DNA from: NORP309 sp045107085
GTDB taxonomy: Bacteria > Pseudomonadota > Gammaproteobacteria > Xanthomonadales > Marinicellaceae
Reading direction: 5' to 3'
DNA length: 63,199 nucleotides
Assembly (NCBI GenBank): GCA_045107085.1
Contig: JBGCFT010000070.1
Span: forward strand, 1-63,199
Below are positions 17,486 to 25,756 of the stretch, in pieces; within the stretch, counting starts at the first letter, position 1; each line of letters starts with the position of its first letter. Both the position numbers and the translations under genes were made by a program. The notes under the pieces are model-generated. The model saw nothing but the letters and a program-made list of their open reading frames with translations. It did not search any database and had not been told where the DNA came from.

Positions 17486-17860
17486 CTATGAAACAAGTTT
17501 AAAAAGTGAAAAGAAAGTTACCACAAGCATTATAACCATGGCAAATTTTACAAGTACAAGCATTGTTAATGCTAATTTTTTGTTGTTGATATAATCTTCA
17601 ATGATGACCTGAAGCCCTAAAGAGGCATGGTACACCACTGTAATAGTCCATAAAGTCATCAACAAGGCAGGGATTGGATTACCCAGCCACATTATCAATG
17701 CATCCACTGTTATGGTTTCCATGCTCATCAATGAATAAACAAACCAAAGCCCCAAAGGAATCATGAACACAGCAGTTAATCTTTGCATCCACCAATGACT
17801 AAAGCCATGTTTTGCTGTACCTAAACCTTTGACTTTTTTTGTATCAGATCTGTATTGCAT
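17486..17860 (-). CDS. sdhD: succinate dehydrogenase membrane anchor subunit D
   Basis: This 124-residue protein has three transmembrane helices. The quinone/heme-side region includes GFSHWWMQRLTA at the N-terminus and the likely heme-ligand histidine in VVYHASLGLQVIIEDYI. It pairs with SdhC to anchor complex II in the inner membrane. The gene lies 3 bp after sdhC and 9 bp before sdhA. Confidence 0.92.
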   Translation of the reverse strand: MQYRSDTKKVKGLGTAKHGFSHWWMQRLTAVFMIPLGLWFVYSLMSMETITVDALIMWLGNPIPALLMTLWTITVVYHASLGLQVIIEDYINNKKLALTMLVLVKFAMVIMLVVTFFSLFKLVS

Positions 17861-17863
17861 AAT

Positions 17864-18238
17864 TTAAGCTCCCAATACCCATGTAATAGTAGTTAAAATG
17901 ACAGCCATAATAATGGCCAAGATCCCTGATTTATTGACGGTTGCAATCTCCAAGCCTTTGCCTGCATCCCAAAACAAATGACGTATTCCATTGCAAAAGT
18001 GATAAAAGAAGGCAAATGTAAAGCCGATTAATGCAACTTTTCCAATAGTTGAAGAAAAATACAACTGCAATAGGATGGCATTATCAGAATCATATGCCAA
18101 CGTATATAACCAATAAACCAAAACAACAGCTGCAAGTGACAATGCCAATCCCGTCAATCTATGGAAGATCGATAGTTTGGCGGACAATGGCATTTTATAA
18201 ACCTGCAAATGAGGAGACAAAGGCCTAGATGATTTCAT
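17864..18238 (-). CDS. sdhC: succinate dehydrogenase cytochrome b556 subunit C
   Basis: This 124-residue protein has three transmembrane helices and the family blocks RPLSPHLQVYK, SIFHRLTG (quinone-site Ser and Arg) and FYHFCNGIRHLFWD (heme histidine). It is the first gene of sdhCDAB. A strong ribosome binding site, AAGGAG, lies 8 bp before the ATG. The operon promoter should be in the 181-bp gap shared with the divergent ygfZ gene. Confidence 0.95.
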   Translation of the reverse strand: MKSSRPLSPHLQVYKMPLSAKLSIFHRLTGLALSLAAVVLVYWLYTLAYDSDNAILLQLYFSSTIGKVALIGFTFAFFYHFCNGIRHLFWDAGKGLEIATVNKSGILAIIMAVILTTITWVLGA

Positions 18239-18419
18239 TTAATAACTCCTTTCGTTAATTTCATACAAACTTCAGACAAATGTACACCCAACAAAAATAA
18301 TAAATTGTGTTATTGATAATTTAAACATTCGTTCAGAAAATATCTTTGTATTTTATTTTAAATCTATATAATTGTGCAATATTATAATAGATTAACAGAA
18401 TAGCTGTAAGGATTTTTTT

Positions 18420-19142
18420 ATGAGCGACAAAGATAGTCACAAAAATTTGTTTTCCATTAATTCATTCTGTACTTGTATTCAATTTACAGGCACAAATTGT
18501 ATTGATTTTCTCAACAACTTACTCATATCTGATTTATTTAAACTCGAATTAAATCAATTTAACTATTCTGCTCTATGTAACCCAAAAGGCAGAATTATTT
18601 CAAGTCTTTGGATAAGTATAGAAACCCATGATTCTATTAAAATTATCTGTCCATCAAACATGAAAGATTTTCTGATTAATTTCTTTAACATGCGGAAATT
18701 TAGACTTAAAATATCAATTAGCGCATTAAATAATCCCATAAATATTAATCGTGAAGCGGTTGTTACAACCTCGAATAAGGATCAAAATACAATCTTTCCT
18801 GTCACAGACTATAATGGGTATAATAGTATTCTTTTCAATGTGAATTTTCCGTGGATTGACAAAGAAAACTCTGAAAAATTCATCCCCCAACATGTCAATC
18901 TAGATCAACACGAAAATGTTATGAGCTTTACCAAGGGTTGCTATCCTGGACAAGAAATTATTGCCAGAATGAAATTTCTGGGTCGTATTAAAAAACGCAT
19001 GAAACTGGTTAAAAATACCAATAAAGCTGTCCTATTGGAAGTCATAAATAACAAAAACCAAGTCTCTCCTATCATACAGAACACTGAAGATGAATATTGC
19101 GTTCAAGTGATTCAATCAATAGCCATTGATGAATCACAATAA
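18420..19142 (+). CDS. ygfZ: YgfZ/GcvT-type folate-binding protein, short form
   Basis: YgfZ is a tetrahydrofolate-binding protein that supports repair or assembly of certain Fe-S enzymes, including tRNA-modifying MiaB. The signature is KGCYPGQEIIARMKFLGR near residue 168, matching the K-G-C-Y-x-G-Q-E motif with its essential Cys. At 240 residues it is clearly shorter than the E. coli protein (about 326), with a reduced C-terminal barrel. An AAGGA ribosome binding site precedes the ATG. It is divergent from sdhCDAB, and the neighbouring Fe-S enzymes (SdhB, IspG) fit its role. A TATAAT at 18383-18388 may be its -10 box, but no good -35 is visible. Confidence 0.85.
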   Translation: MSDKDSHKNLFSINSFCTCIQFTGTNCIDFLNNLLISDLFKLELNQFNYSALCNPKGRIISSLWISIETHDSIKIICPSNMKDFLINFFNMRKFRLKISISALNNPININREAVVTTSNKDQNTIFPVTDYNGYNSILFNVNFPWIDKENSEKFIPQHVNLDQHENVMSFTKGCYPGQEIIARMKFLGRIKKRMKLVKNTNKAVLLEVINNKNQVSPIIQNTEDEYCVQVIQSIAIDESQ

Positions 19143-19245
19143 TGATAGACTAAAATTTTTGGTTCAGTTAATCCATATTTTTATTATAATCGTTTTCTTT
19201 TATAATCGATTTTCTTTTACCCAGCCAAGTGGTAATTGAATATGT

Positions 19246-19315
19246 CATAAGAGTGATATAGTGAGAATGAATAAATAGGCAGCTTGATTATTCATTTCGT
19301 TGCATTGGCGTTATG
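19246..19315. repeat. 70-bp imperfect hairpin between ygfZ and folD
   Basis: The inner arms AATGAATAA and TTATTCATT are perfect; the outer arms CATAA and TTATG close an imperfect stem. The minus strand carries AACGCCAATGCAACGAAATG. It lies between convergent genes and may terminate both. Its relation to the other two hairpin repeats of this window is weak. Confidence 0.5.
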
Positions 19316-19323
19316 AAAACCCA

Positions 19324-20169
19324 TTACAATAAACTGGCTTCATACGTATTTTGCATTAAAGTTGCTACAGTCATTGGTCCAACACCACCAGGCACAGGAG
19401 ATATCCAAGCGACTTTATCTTTAACAGCTTCAAAGTCTATATCTCCACAAAGCTTTCCATCTTCTTTGCGATTAATCGCAACATCTATGACAATACAACC
19501 CTTTGGAACCCACTCAGCTTTAACAATATTTGGATTACCCACTGCCACACATAGTATCTCTGCACTACGAACATGCTTTTCAAGGTCTTGTGTAAATCGA
19601 TGACAACATGTGACCGTTGCACCATGGTACAACATCTCCATCATTAAAGGTCTACCAACAATATTAGATGCCCCTACAATGACACAATGTTTAGATTTAG
19701 GAGGTAGATTATTTTCTAATAATAATGTCATTATTCCTCTCGGTGTACATGGTCTCAATCCAGGTTGTCTTAAAGCAAGTCTGCCTACATTTTCAGCATG
19801 AAAGCCATCCACATCTTTGTTTGGAGAGATACGATTGGTCACCAAATTTTCATCAATGTGTTGAGGCAGAGGAAGTTGAACTAAAATTCCATGAATGGTG
19901 TTATCTTCATTCAGTTCATCAATCAAATGAAACAATTCTTTTTCAGATACATTTCTCAACAATTTATGAGAAGAAGAAATTATTCCAACTTTTTCACATG
20001 CCTTTACTTTATTGCGAACATAAATTTCTGAAGCAGGATTATCACCGACCAAAACCACGGCTAAACCTGGGGCAAGGTGGCCTTTTTCGATACGTTTTGC
20101 GACTTTATTCCCAATGTTTTTAATCAGTTTTTGAGAAACTAATTTGCCATCTAATATTTGTGCTGTCAT
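19324..20169 (-). CDS. folD: bifunctional methylenetetrahydrofolate dehydrogenase/cyclohydrolase
   Basis: FolD interconverts 5,10-methylene-THF, 5,10-methenyl-THF and 10-formyl-THF with NADP. Starting at ATG 20169 (MTAQILDGK) gives 281 residues, the usual length; an upstream in-frame start would add 17 unconserved residues. Motifs are YVRNKVKACEKVG with the catalytic lysine, ILVQLPLPQH, RPCTPRGIM and the NADP-binding VIVGASNIVGRPL. The C-terminal SPVPGGVGPMT is also typical. It faces ygfZ, another folate-related gene. Confidence 0.95.
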   Translation of the reverse strand: MTAQILDGKLVSQKLIKNIGNKVAKRIEKGHLAPGLAVVLVGDNPASEIYVRNKVKACEKVGIISSSHKLLRNVSEKELFHLIDELNEDNTIHGILVQLPLPQHIDENLVTNRISPNKDVDGFHAENVGRLALRQPGLRPCTPRGIMTLLLENNLPPKSKHCVIVGASNIVGRPLMMEMLYHGATVTCCHRFTQDLEKHVRSAEILCVAVGNPNIVKAEWVPKGCIVIDVAINRKEDGKLCGDIDFEAVKDKVAWISPVPGGVGPMTVATLMQNTYEASLL

Positions 20170-20237
20170 GATTTTGTTCTTTAAGAGTGATTTAGATAAT
20201 GATATGATGGATTTTAACATAGTTAAATAGCAGATTA

Positions 20238-20528
20238 ATGGAAAAAGAAACAGAAATTAAAGCCAGAGCATTTGATAGACTAATTAGTCATTTAGATAAA
20301 CGTAAAGATGTGCAAAATATAGATTTAATGATATTGGCTAATTTTTGCCGCAATTGTTTATCCAAGTGGATGAGTGAAGAAGCTAAAAAATTAGATGTCA
20401 CATTAAGCAATGAATCGGCAAGAGAGTATGTTTATAAAATGCCATACAGTGAATGGAAAGAAAAACATCAATTGAGTGTTTCTGATGAAAAGCTAATGCT
20501 ATTAAAAGAGTCTAATAAACAGCAATAA
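20238..20528 (+). CDS. DUF1244 family protein
   Basis: This 96-residue protein has the DUF1244 core: an N-terminal helix (ARAFDRLISHLDKRKDVQ), the conserved FCRNCLSKWM motif, and the YKMPYSEWKEKHQ block. Members are small, conserved in proteobacteria and functionally uncharacterised. The two cysteines (CRNC) could bind metal. It is divergent from folD and 25 bp upstream of the GNAT gene, so it is probably co-transcribed with it. Confidence 0.88.
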   Translation: MEKETEIKARAFDRLISHLDKRKDVQNIDLMILANFCRNCLSKWMSEEAKKLDVTLSNESAREYVYKMPYSEWKEKHQLSVSDEKLMLLKESNKQQ

Positions 20529-20553
20529 TCGTATTTAAAATTGGAGCTTATTT

Positions 20554-21036
20554 ATGTCGATAAAAATTATTCAAGCCAACTATAATGACCCACAACATGG
20601 CAGGCATATCATTGAAATGCTTGATTGTTATGCCAATGATCCAATGGGCGGTAACACAGCTTTACCAGATTATGTTGCTCAAAATCTAGTACATGCTTTG
20701 TCAAACAGATCCAACGCAATTAGTATATTAGCTTATGTTGAGGGCCAACCTGCTGGATTACTTAATTGTTTTGAAGGGTTTTCTACTTTTAAATGCAAGC
20801 CCTTGATAAACATACATGATTTAATTGTAGCCACTGAATTCCGAAGCATGGGATTAAGCACTAAAATGCTGACGATGGTTGAAGAAATCGCTGTCGAAAG
20901 AGATTGCTGCAAATTAACGCTAGAAGTATTAGAAAAAAACGTCATCGCAATAAACTCCTATCGCAAGTTTGGATTCAATCACTATCAGTTAGATCCAATA
21001 ATGGGTAAAGCAGAATTTTGGGAAAAAAAATTATGA
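20554..21036 (+). CDS. GNAT family N-acetyltransferase
   Basis: This 160-residue single-domain acetyltransferase has the GNAT motif A region around LIVATEFRSMGLSTKML (RxxGxS in the acetyl-CoA pyrophosphate loop) and the C-terminal SYRKFGF element (motif B). Substrate is unknown; small-molecule amines or peptides are typical. Its stop overlaps the ATG of the lipoprotein gene (ATGA), so the two are translationally coupled. Confidence 0.85.
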   Translation: MSIKIIQANYNDPQHGRHIIEMLDCYANDPMGGNTALPDYVAQNLVHALSNRSNAISILAYVEGQPAGLLNCFEGFSTFKCKPLINIHDLIVATEFRSMGLSTKMLTMVEEIAVERDCCKLTLEVLEKNVIAINSYRKFGFNHYQLDPIMGKAEFWEKKL

Positions 21037-21395
21037 GAAAACTACAAATACTTATCTTGGCTCTATTTTGCATATCAGCGTGCCAAACAAAAACTAATGA
21101 AGCAAATACAAACGATCAAGAAGCAAAACAAAATGTATCAGATGTAACTGGAAATAAACCTAAAAATACTGATATTAAAGGATGCACCAAAGACAGCAAA
21201 CTGTGTGAAAATGGAATAGCAGTGGCAAGAGATCCAGAAAACAACTGCAAATTTGCCTCATGTGATTCGTCTAAAATCAAAAAAACACCGGTCATGTGCT
21301 CAGCAGATGTTAAAGAATGTCCAGATGGTTCATTCGTGAGTAGAAATCACGATAACAATTGTCGATTTAAAGATTGTCCAAACTCAGAAAAATGA
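21033..21395 (+). CDS. small lipoprotein with duplicated cysteine-rich motif
   Basis: This 120-residue protein has a lipoprotein signal (KLQILILALFCISAC, lipobox ISAC, lipidated Cys near residue 17). A charged linker follows, then two tandem copies of about 28 residues with the pattern C-x3-D-x-K-x-C-x-(D/N)-G-x2-V-x-R-x4-NNC-x-F-x2-C. The repeats are about 40% identical, with four cysteines each, likely disulfide-bonded in the periplasm. Similar CPDG...VxR...NCxFxxC units are scattered in bacterial secreted proteins with no known role. I chose ATG 21033 over an upstream TTG because it gives a clean signal peptide and an ATGA overlap with the GNAT gene. Confidence 0.8.
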   Translation: MRKLQILILALFCISACQTKTNEANTNDQEAKQNVSDVTGNKPKNTDIKGCTKDSKLCENGIAVARDPENNCKFASCDSSKIKKTPVMCSADVKECPDGSFVSRNHDNNCRFKDCPNSEK

Positions 21396-21406
21396 TCTAA
21401 AACAAA

Positions 21407-23812
21407 TTAATTAATTTGTTCAAAACCATTGGTAAATATATTATCATCAAGAACATTACGGCATGGTTGACCTGAAGCTTTAATATTAATATCGTCAACA
21501 TACCATCCATCTTGAGTCACAAATGAATCAGAGGTTAATCTAAACCTTATTTGCATTTGCTTGCTATCATCAGGAACTGACATCGATTGATTAACACTTT
21601 TCCATTCAGATTCTCCATCACATGTGAAAACAGTTTGCCAGTTAGAATTGTCAAAATTAACTTCAGCATGACCAAAGTCAAAACCGGCTTCAGTAGTACA
21701 CAAATGATTAAAGCTTAATTCAAGACTTGAAGCTCCAGTTATATTTATATTTTCTGAAGTAATTGAAGTATTGATATCATTGTCATATTCACCATCGGGA
21801 CTATCAGTCCAAGAAGAAATTGGACTTGAGGACTGATTATTCACAATTGCCCAAGGAGCATTTGCGAGCCAATTGTTTGCCCCAGATTCAACATCATCTG
21901 AAAAAACATCACAGAATGGCTCTAATTGTATATTTTGTGTTGTGTTCATTTGTTGAATAATTTCAAGATTTTGTATCTCAATTTTTGCATAGCCATCGGC
22001 CTCAACCGATAAGGTTCCGTTTTTGGGCGGAGCAAAAAGTGAATATTGGCCTGTGTTTCCAGAAAGGCCTATGGATTCGTTTATTTTAATTTGAGCCACA
22101 TTAACAGGGGCGCCTGTAATCGCGTCTAAGACGATACCACTGATTGTTCCAACTTGGTTTTCATCAACAACATTAACAAATTTTGAAAATATTGCTCCCG
22201 AAACATCATTAGAGTCTTTGGCTACTGCAAAAACGGTGTGTTGTCCAATTGGCAGTTTACTTGAATTTATTTCTGCTTCGAAACTCTCTAAACCTGAATC
22301 ATAAACTCCATCACTAGCCGGAACAGATTGAGCATTTTTTGAGAGCCAAGGTAAATCATTGATATAAGTATCCACTTGCTTAACTTGTTCAAATATTTGT
22401 GTTCCTCGTGAGCTATTGTACCTGTCTTCATTGGCTATACCTGAAACAGTAAAATTCTGGTCAGGTAAAATATAATTAGGAATTAATGATAGCGATTCAA
22501 TATCTGGACCCAGAGGTGTAATGTAAGGTGTTCTTGCTACACGTGTAACATAAAGTAAGGATTCTAAATTATCAGGTAAAATAGTCGATTCAAATAAGTC
22601 ACACTCTTCAAAAAACTGAGTGCCTAATTCAAATGCTAAAGATGCAACACCTAATTTGCCATAAGAATGGTCAACAGATGAACCGTTGGCTATGGTTAAG
22701 TCAGTGATGGGTTGAGGTGTGTAGTTATTATAAAAAGCCACCCTTCTTCCAAATGCTTGATATTGGTTAACGTTTGGATTATCAGTTGGAGTAAAACCCC
22801 ATGGCCACATGACTAATCTGCCCGAACTGTGAATATCCAAAAACACGCCTGGAGTATCTGCATCAGCTGGATCTGACAACTGTTCACCTCTTTTGTCTTC
22901 AAAAATATTATCAAGATGATTAATAACGGCCATTAATTCAGGCTCTGATTGTGCAGAAGGTCCTGGATATGTGCCACCACATTCATCAAAACCAGATTGC
23001 CATTCAAAAGGATAGTTTCTATTTAAATCAGCTCCACGATTATTACTGTTTGGCGAACAATACGCTTGATTGGTATTTTTACGCCACAGAATTCCTGACT
23101 CGGCTTTTTTTCTTCCATCAGGATTGGTCTGAAGCATAAGTTGCACTTCATGGTGGTCTAATATCCACTGCACATCGGAGTTTGTTTCATATTGAGATAA
23201 CAAATATTCAGCAAACCGTGTTGTCAGTTCTGCCGTAGTATATTCTCTTGCATGAATTGCGGAGGTCATAAATACTATTGGCTTTTTTGTTGTAATATTT
23301 TGATTTGTTAATCTTAATATTTTCAAATCATAGCCATTATTGGCATTTATGGTTTTTTCCCAGCTTACACCGACATCTATTATTTCTGCTAATGATGCGT
23401 GTGAAGCAACCAATGCTTGCATACGAGAAAATGTTCCTTCTACAGTTGAATAGCATGAAAATCCACTGATAGTATCTCCACCTTCTGGCTCATATGAAGA
23501 TTTAAGTTTTTGGTTTTCAGTAAAATATTTTGTCTGCAGTTTAGTATCTAATCGCATTTGAACTTTTAAGGATTGAATTTTGTTATACATCAATTTATCA
23601 TTGATCATTAACACTGCATATCCTTGTTCTTCATTATTATTCCACAAAGGTGTGATATCACTCATTGCTTGAAGTTGTTGTTGTGTTTCATAATATGCCC
23701 TAACAATCCAAGGAGATTGCGATTCAGGTGATTGAGTAAGAATTTTAGATTCAATGGCCAATACAGAGAAGGAACATAACAATAATAATAAGACTGGACT
23801 ATTTTTAAACAT
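21407..23812 (-). CDS. secreted M14 zinc carboxypeptidase with C-terminal accessory domains
   Basis: This protein is 801 residues when started at ATG 23812, which gives a clean signal peptide (MFKNSPVLLLLLCSFSVLA); longer 5' extensions overlap the divergent gene's promoter. The peptidase domain (about residues 110-430) has the zinc motif HAREYTTAE (HxxE), the NPDGR and DLNRNYPFEW blocks, the third zinc histidine in LDIHSSGR, and the catalytic Glu in AFELGTQFF. A carboxypeptidase regulatory-like domain follows (GTISGIVLDAITGAPVN), then a MAM/jelly-roll-like domain (GWYVDDINI). The C-terminus ends in DDNIFTNGFEQIN, a tail seen on many secreted proteins of this lineage. It is probably exported to degrade peptides. 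Confidence 0.9.
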   Translation of the reverse strand: MFKNSPVLLLLLCSFSVLAIESKILTQSPESQSPWIVRAYYETQQQLQAMSDITPLWNNNEEQGYAVLMINDKLMYNKIQSLKVQMRLDTKLQTKYFTENQKLKSSYEPEGGDTISGFSCYSTVEGTFSRMQALVASHASLAEIIDVGVSWEKTINANNGYDLKILRLTNQNITTKKPIVFMTSAIHAREYTTAELTTRFAEYLLSQYETNSDVQWILDHHEVQLMLQTNPDGRKKAESGILWRKNTNQAYCSPNSNNRGADLNRNYPFEWQSGFDECGGTYPGPSAQSEPELMAVINHLDNIFEDKRGEQLSDPADADTPGVFLDIHSSGRLVMWPWGFTPTDNPNVNQYQAFGRRVAFYNNYTPQPITDLTIANGSSVDHSYGKLGVASLAFELGTQFFEECDLFESTILPDNLESLLYVTRVARTPYITPLGPDIESLSLIPNYILPDQNFTVSGIANEDRYNSSRGTQIFEQVKQVDTYINDLPWLSKNAQSVPASDGVYDSGLESFEAEINSSKLPIGQHTVFAVAKDSNDVSGAIFSKFVNVVDENQVGTISGIVLDAITGAPVNVAQIKINESIGLSGNTGQYSLFAPPKNGTLSVEADGYAKIEIQNLEIIQQMNTTQNIQLEPFCDVFSDDVESGANNWLANAPWAIVNNQSSSPISSWTDSPDGEYDNDINTSITSENINITGASSLELSFNHLCTTEAGFDFGHAEVNFDNSNWQTVFTCDGESEWKSVNQSMSVPDDSKQMQIRFRLTSDSFVTQDGWYVDDINIKASGQPCRNVLDDNIFTNGFEQIN

Positions 23813-23921
23813 ATATTTATAGATTGAATTTTTGCAAAGATTATAACCTAAATTAGTGTTGATAATCTTACATATTACATGTATCTTGTTACAATATAAT
23901 AAAACTACAGATATATTAGTC

Positions 23922-24869
23922 ATGAAAACTTTAATACTATTCTTTATTCTTACTACTTTAGAACTGCCTGCCAAAGAAGAGTATGAAAAAACCTCCGATA
24001 CAAAAAATAATGTCCAGCTGATAATACTGGGCATTGCACAAGATGCTGGATATCCTCAAATAAACTGTTACAAACCCCATTGCTTACCCGCTTGGAAAAA
24101 TCATAAACTCAAAAAACTTGCAACTTCATTGGGATTAATTGATGATAGTAATAAACAAAAATATTTATTTGAAGCCACTCCAGATATTAGACAGCAACTC
24201 TATAATTTACATAAAATTGCAGATGATTCTGAATATAAATTTTCTGGAATTTTTCTTACTCACGCCCATATGGGTCATTACACTGGACTGATGCATTTGG
24301 GCCGAGAAGCTGCAGGCACTGATTTAATTCCCGTTTATGCAATGCCAAAAATGAAAGAATTTTTAAAAAATAACGGCCCTTGGAGTCAGTTAATTAAATT
24401 AAAAAATATCTTAATAAAAGACTTAAAAAATCAGAATGAAATTAATTTAAGTACAAATTTAAGCATAATTCCCTTTTTAGTTCCTCACAGAGATGAATTT
24501 TCAGAGACTGTTGGGTATAAGATTAAAGGTCCAAATAAAACTGCAATGTTTATTCCTGATATAGATAAATGGAAAAAATGGGACCAAGATATACTCAAAG
24601 AAATTCAAAGTGTAGATTATGCATTATTGGATGCCACTTTTTTTGAAAATGGAGAAATACCTAATAGGGATATGAGTGAAATTCCACATCCATTTGTAAC
24701 TGAAAGCATGGAATTATTTTCAGCTCTTTCTGATACAGATAAAAGAAAAGTATATTTTATTCATTTCAACCACACCAACCCTTTATTACACTCTGATGAA
24801 AAAACAAATAATTCAGTTACAGACAAGGGTTTCAATATTGCTTCTGAAGGTTTAAAACTTAACTTATAA
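23922..24869 (+). CDS. exported PqqB-like metallo-beta-lactamase-fold hydrolase
   Basis: This 315-residue protein is read from ATG 23922, where the signal peptide MKTLILFFILTTLELPA begins. The core matches PqqB-type MBL proteins: LGIAQDAGYPQINCYKPHC near the N-terminus and the metal motif THAHMGHYTGL (H-x-H-x-x-H; the usual D is replaced by G). PqqB is involved in PQQ cofactor synthesis, but no other pqq genes are nearby and a signal peptide is unusual for PqqB, so this is probably a paralogue with another job. It is divergent from the M14 peptidase across a 109-bp shared promoter region. The MITE-like element begins 14 bp after its stop. Confidence 0.78.
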   Translation: MKTLILFFILTTLELPAKEEYEKTSDTKNNVQLIILGIAQDAGYPQINCYKPHCLPAWKNHKLKKLATSLGLIDDSNKQKYLFEATPDIRQQLYNLHKIADDSEYKFSGIFLTHAHMGHYTGLMHLGREAAGTDLIPVYAMPKMKEFLKNNGPWSQLIKLKNILIKDLKNQNEINLSTNLSIIPFLVPHRDEFSETVGYKIKGPNKTAMFIPDIDKWKKWDQDILKEIQSVDYALLDATFFENGEIPNRDMSEIPHPFVTESMELFSALSDTDKRKVYFIHFNHTNPLLHSDEKTNNSVTDKGFNIASEGLKLNL

Positions 24870-24882
24870 AACAAAACCTATA

Positions 24883-25042
24883 GAGACCTTTGCTCGATTA
24901 TAAAGGATTGAGAAAAAGATTTAAAAATGTGTCAATCAAGGCACGAAATGCAGCCTAATAACTAGTTATTAGCAAATTTTGAAACGCAGAGTGATGCTTT
25001 TTTAAACTTTTTATCTTCTTTCACTAATCGAGCAAAGGTCTC
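24883..25042. mobile_element. MITE-like non-autonomous element with 18-bp terminal inverted repeats
   Basis: A 160-bp segment begins with GAGACCTTTGCTCGATTA (24883-24900) and ends with its exact reverse complement (25025-25042). It is flanked on both sides by CTATA (24878-24882 and 25043-25047), which reads as a 5-bp target-site duplication. The interior is imperfectly palindromic throughout, with an 18-bp perfect palindrome at its centre (24955-24972). There is no coding capacity. This is the classic build of a MITE mobilised by a transposase encoded elsewhere. As a transcript it would fold into one long hairpin and could terminate both convergent genes. Confidence 0.85.
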
Positions 25043-25690
25043 CTATATTCTATAAACTAAAAACTTCATCACTTCAGACATTTTTGTCATGATAGATTTA
25101 ATGGGTTTAGGTAAGTCTATACCGCCTGCATCTCTTGCATTTTGTCCATGCCTTATTTCATCTGCTTGCATTTGAGATAAGATAGCATGGGTTTTTTTAT
25201 CTTCTTTTGGTATTTGATCCATGTGATCTTGTAAGTGGTTTTCAACTTGTTTTTCTACTTCTATAACAAAACCGTAACTCACATTGTCACCGAATAACGC
25301 AGCAGTTGCACCGAGTGTAAAAGAACTGATGTACCAAAAAGGATTTAAAATACTGTTGTGTGTATTTAGATCATTCAGGCGTTCTTGACACCAATAAAGA
25401 TGATCATGTTCCTCTTTTGCTGCCAATATTAAATGCGTTTGCGTTTCTTGATCTTTTGCAAACAATGCTTGTCCATAATACAAGGCTTGTGCACAAATTT
25501 CACCTGTGTGATTAATGCGCATTAAACCTTGTATGTTTTTTTTCTGTTCTATTGAGAGAAACTCATCTGAAGTTTGACTGGTAAGAGGTGTCGGTTTTTG
25601 TGGTGCAACTGGAGGAATAGTAATAATTTTTACGAAACGATCAAATTCACACAAAAGCTTATCACTAAATTTTGAATGGATATTTCTCAT
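25043..25690 (-). CDS. coq7: Coq7-type 2-polyprenyl-3-methyl-6-methoxy-1,4-benzoquinone hydroxylase
   Basis: Coq7 is a ferritin-like di-iron monooxygenase for the C6 hydroxylation step of ubiquinone synthesis, replacing the flavoprotein UbiF. The 215-residue protein has the ligand motifs MRINHTGEICAQ, AKEEHDHLYWC (ExxH), IEVEKQVENHLQDH and QADEIRHGQNA (ExxH). Its product supplies the quinone used by complexes I and II encoded in this window. The TAG stop lies inside the CTATA duplication that borders the MITE-like element, so the insertion hit the very end of the gene without changing the protein. Confidence 0.93.
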   Translation of the reverse strand: MRNIHSKFSDKLLCEFDRFVKIITIPPVAPQKPTPLTSQTSDEFLSIEQKKNIQGLMRINHTGEICAQALYYGQALFAKDQETQTHLILAAKEEHDHLYWCQERLNDLNTHNSILNPFWYISSFTLGATAALFGDNVSYGFVIEVEKQVENHLQDHMDQIPKEDKKTHAILSQMQADEIRHGQNARDAGGIDLPKPIKSIMTKMSEVMKFLVYRI

Positions 25691-25756
25691 AAGATTTTAA
25701 ATTTTAAATAATTTAACCAAAATTATGAAAACGTATTCGATAAAAACATAAATAAA

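Noticed and set aside
18361..18400. TATAAT at 18383 as a defined ygfZ promoter
   Set aside because: No convincing -35 box lies 16-18 bp upstream, and TATAAT is common in this AT-rich sequence, so it is only mentioned in the gene entry.
19610..20123. Plus-strand frames of up to 132 codons over folD
   Set aside because: They are antisense shadows of a well-conserved enzyme gene.
23856..23921. A 22-codon upstream extension of the PqqB-like protein
   Set aside because: The ATG at 23922 starts a standard signal peptide; the extra residues are not protein-like and lie in the shared promoter region.
23813..24034. A long N-terminal extension of the M14 peptidase
   Set aside because: It would overlap the divergent promoter and the start of the PqqB-like gene; the internal ATG at 23812 gives a clean signal peptide.
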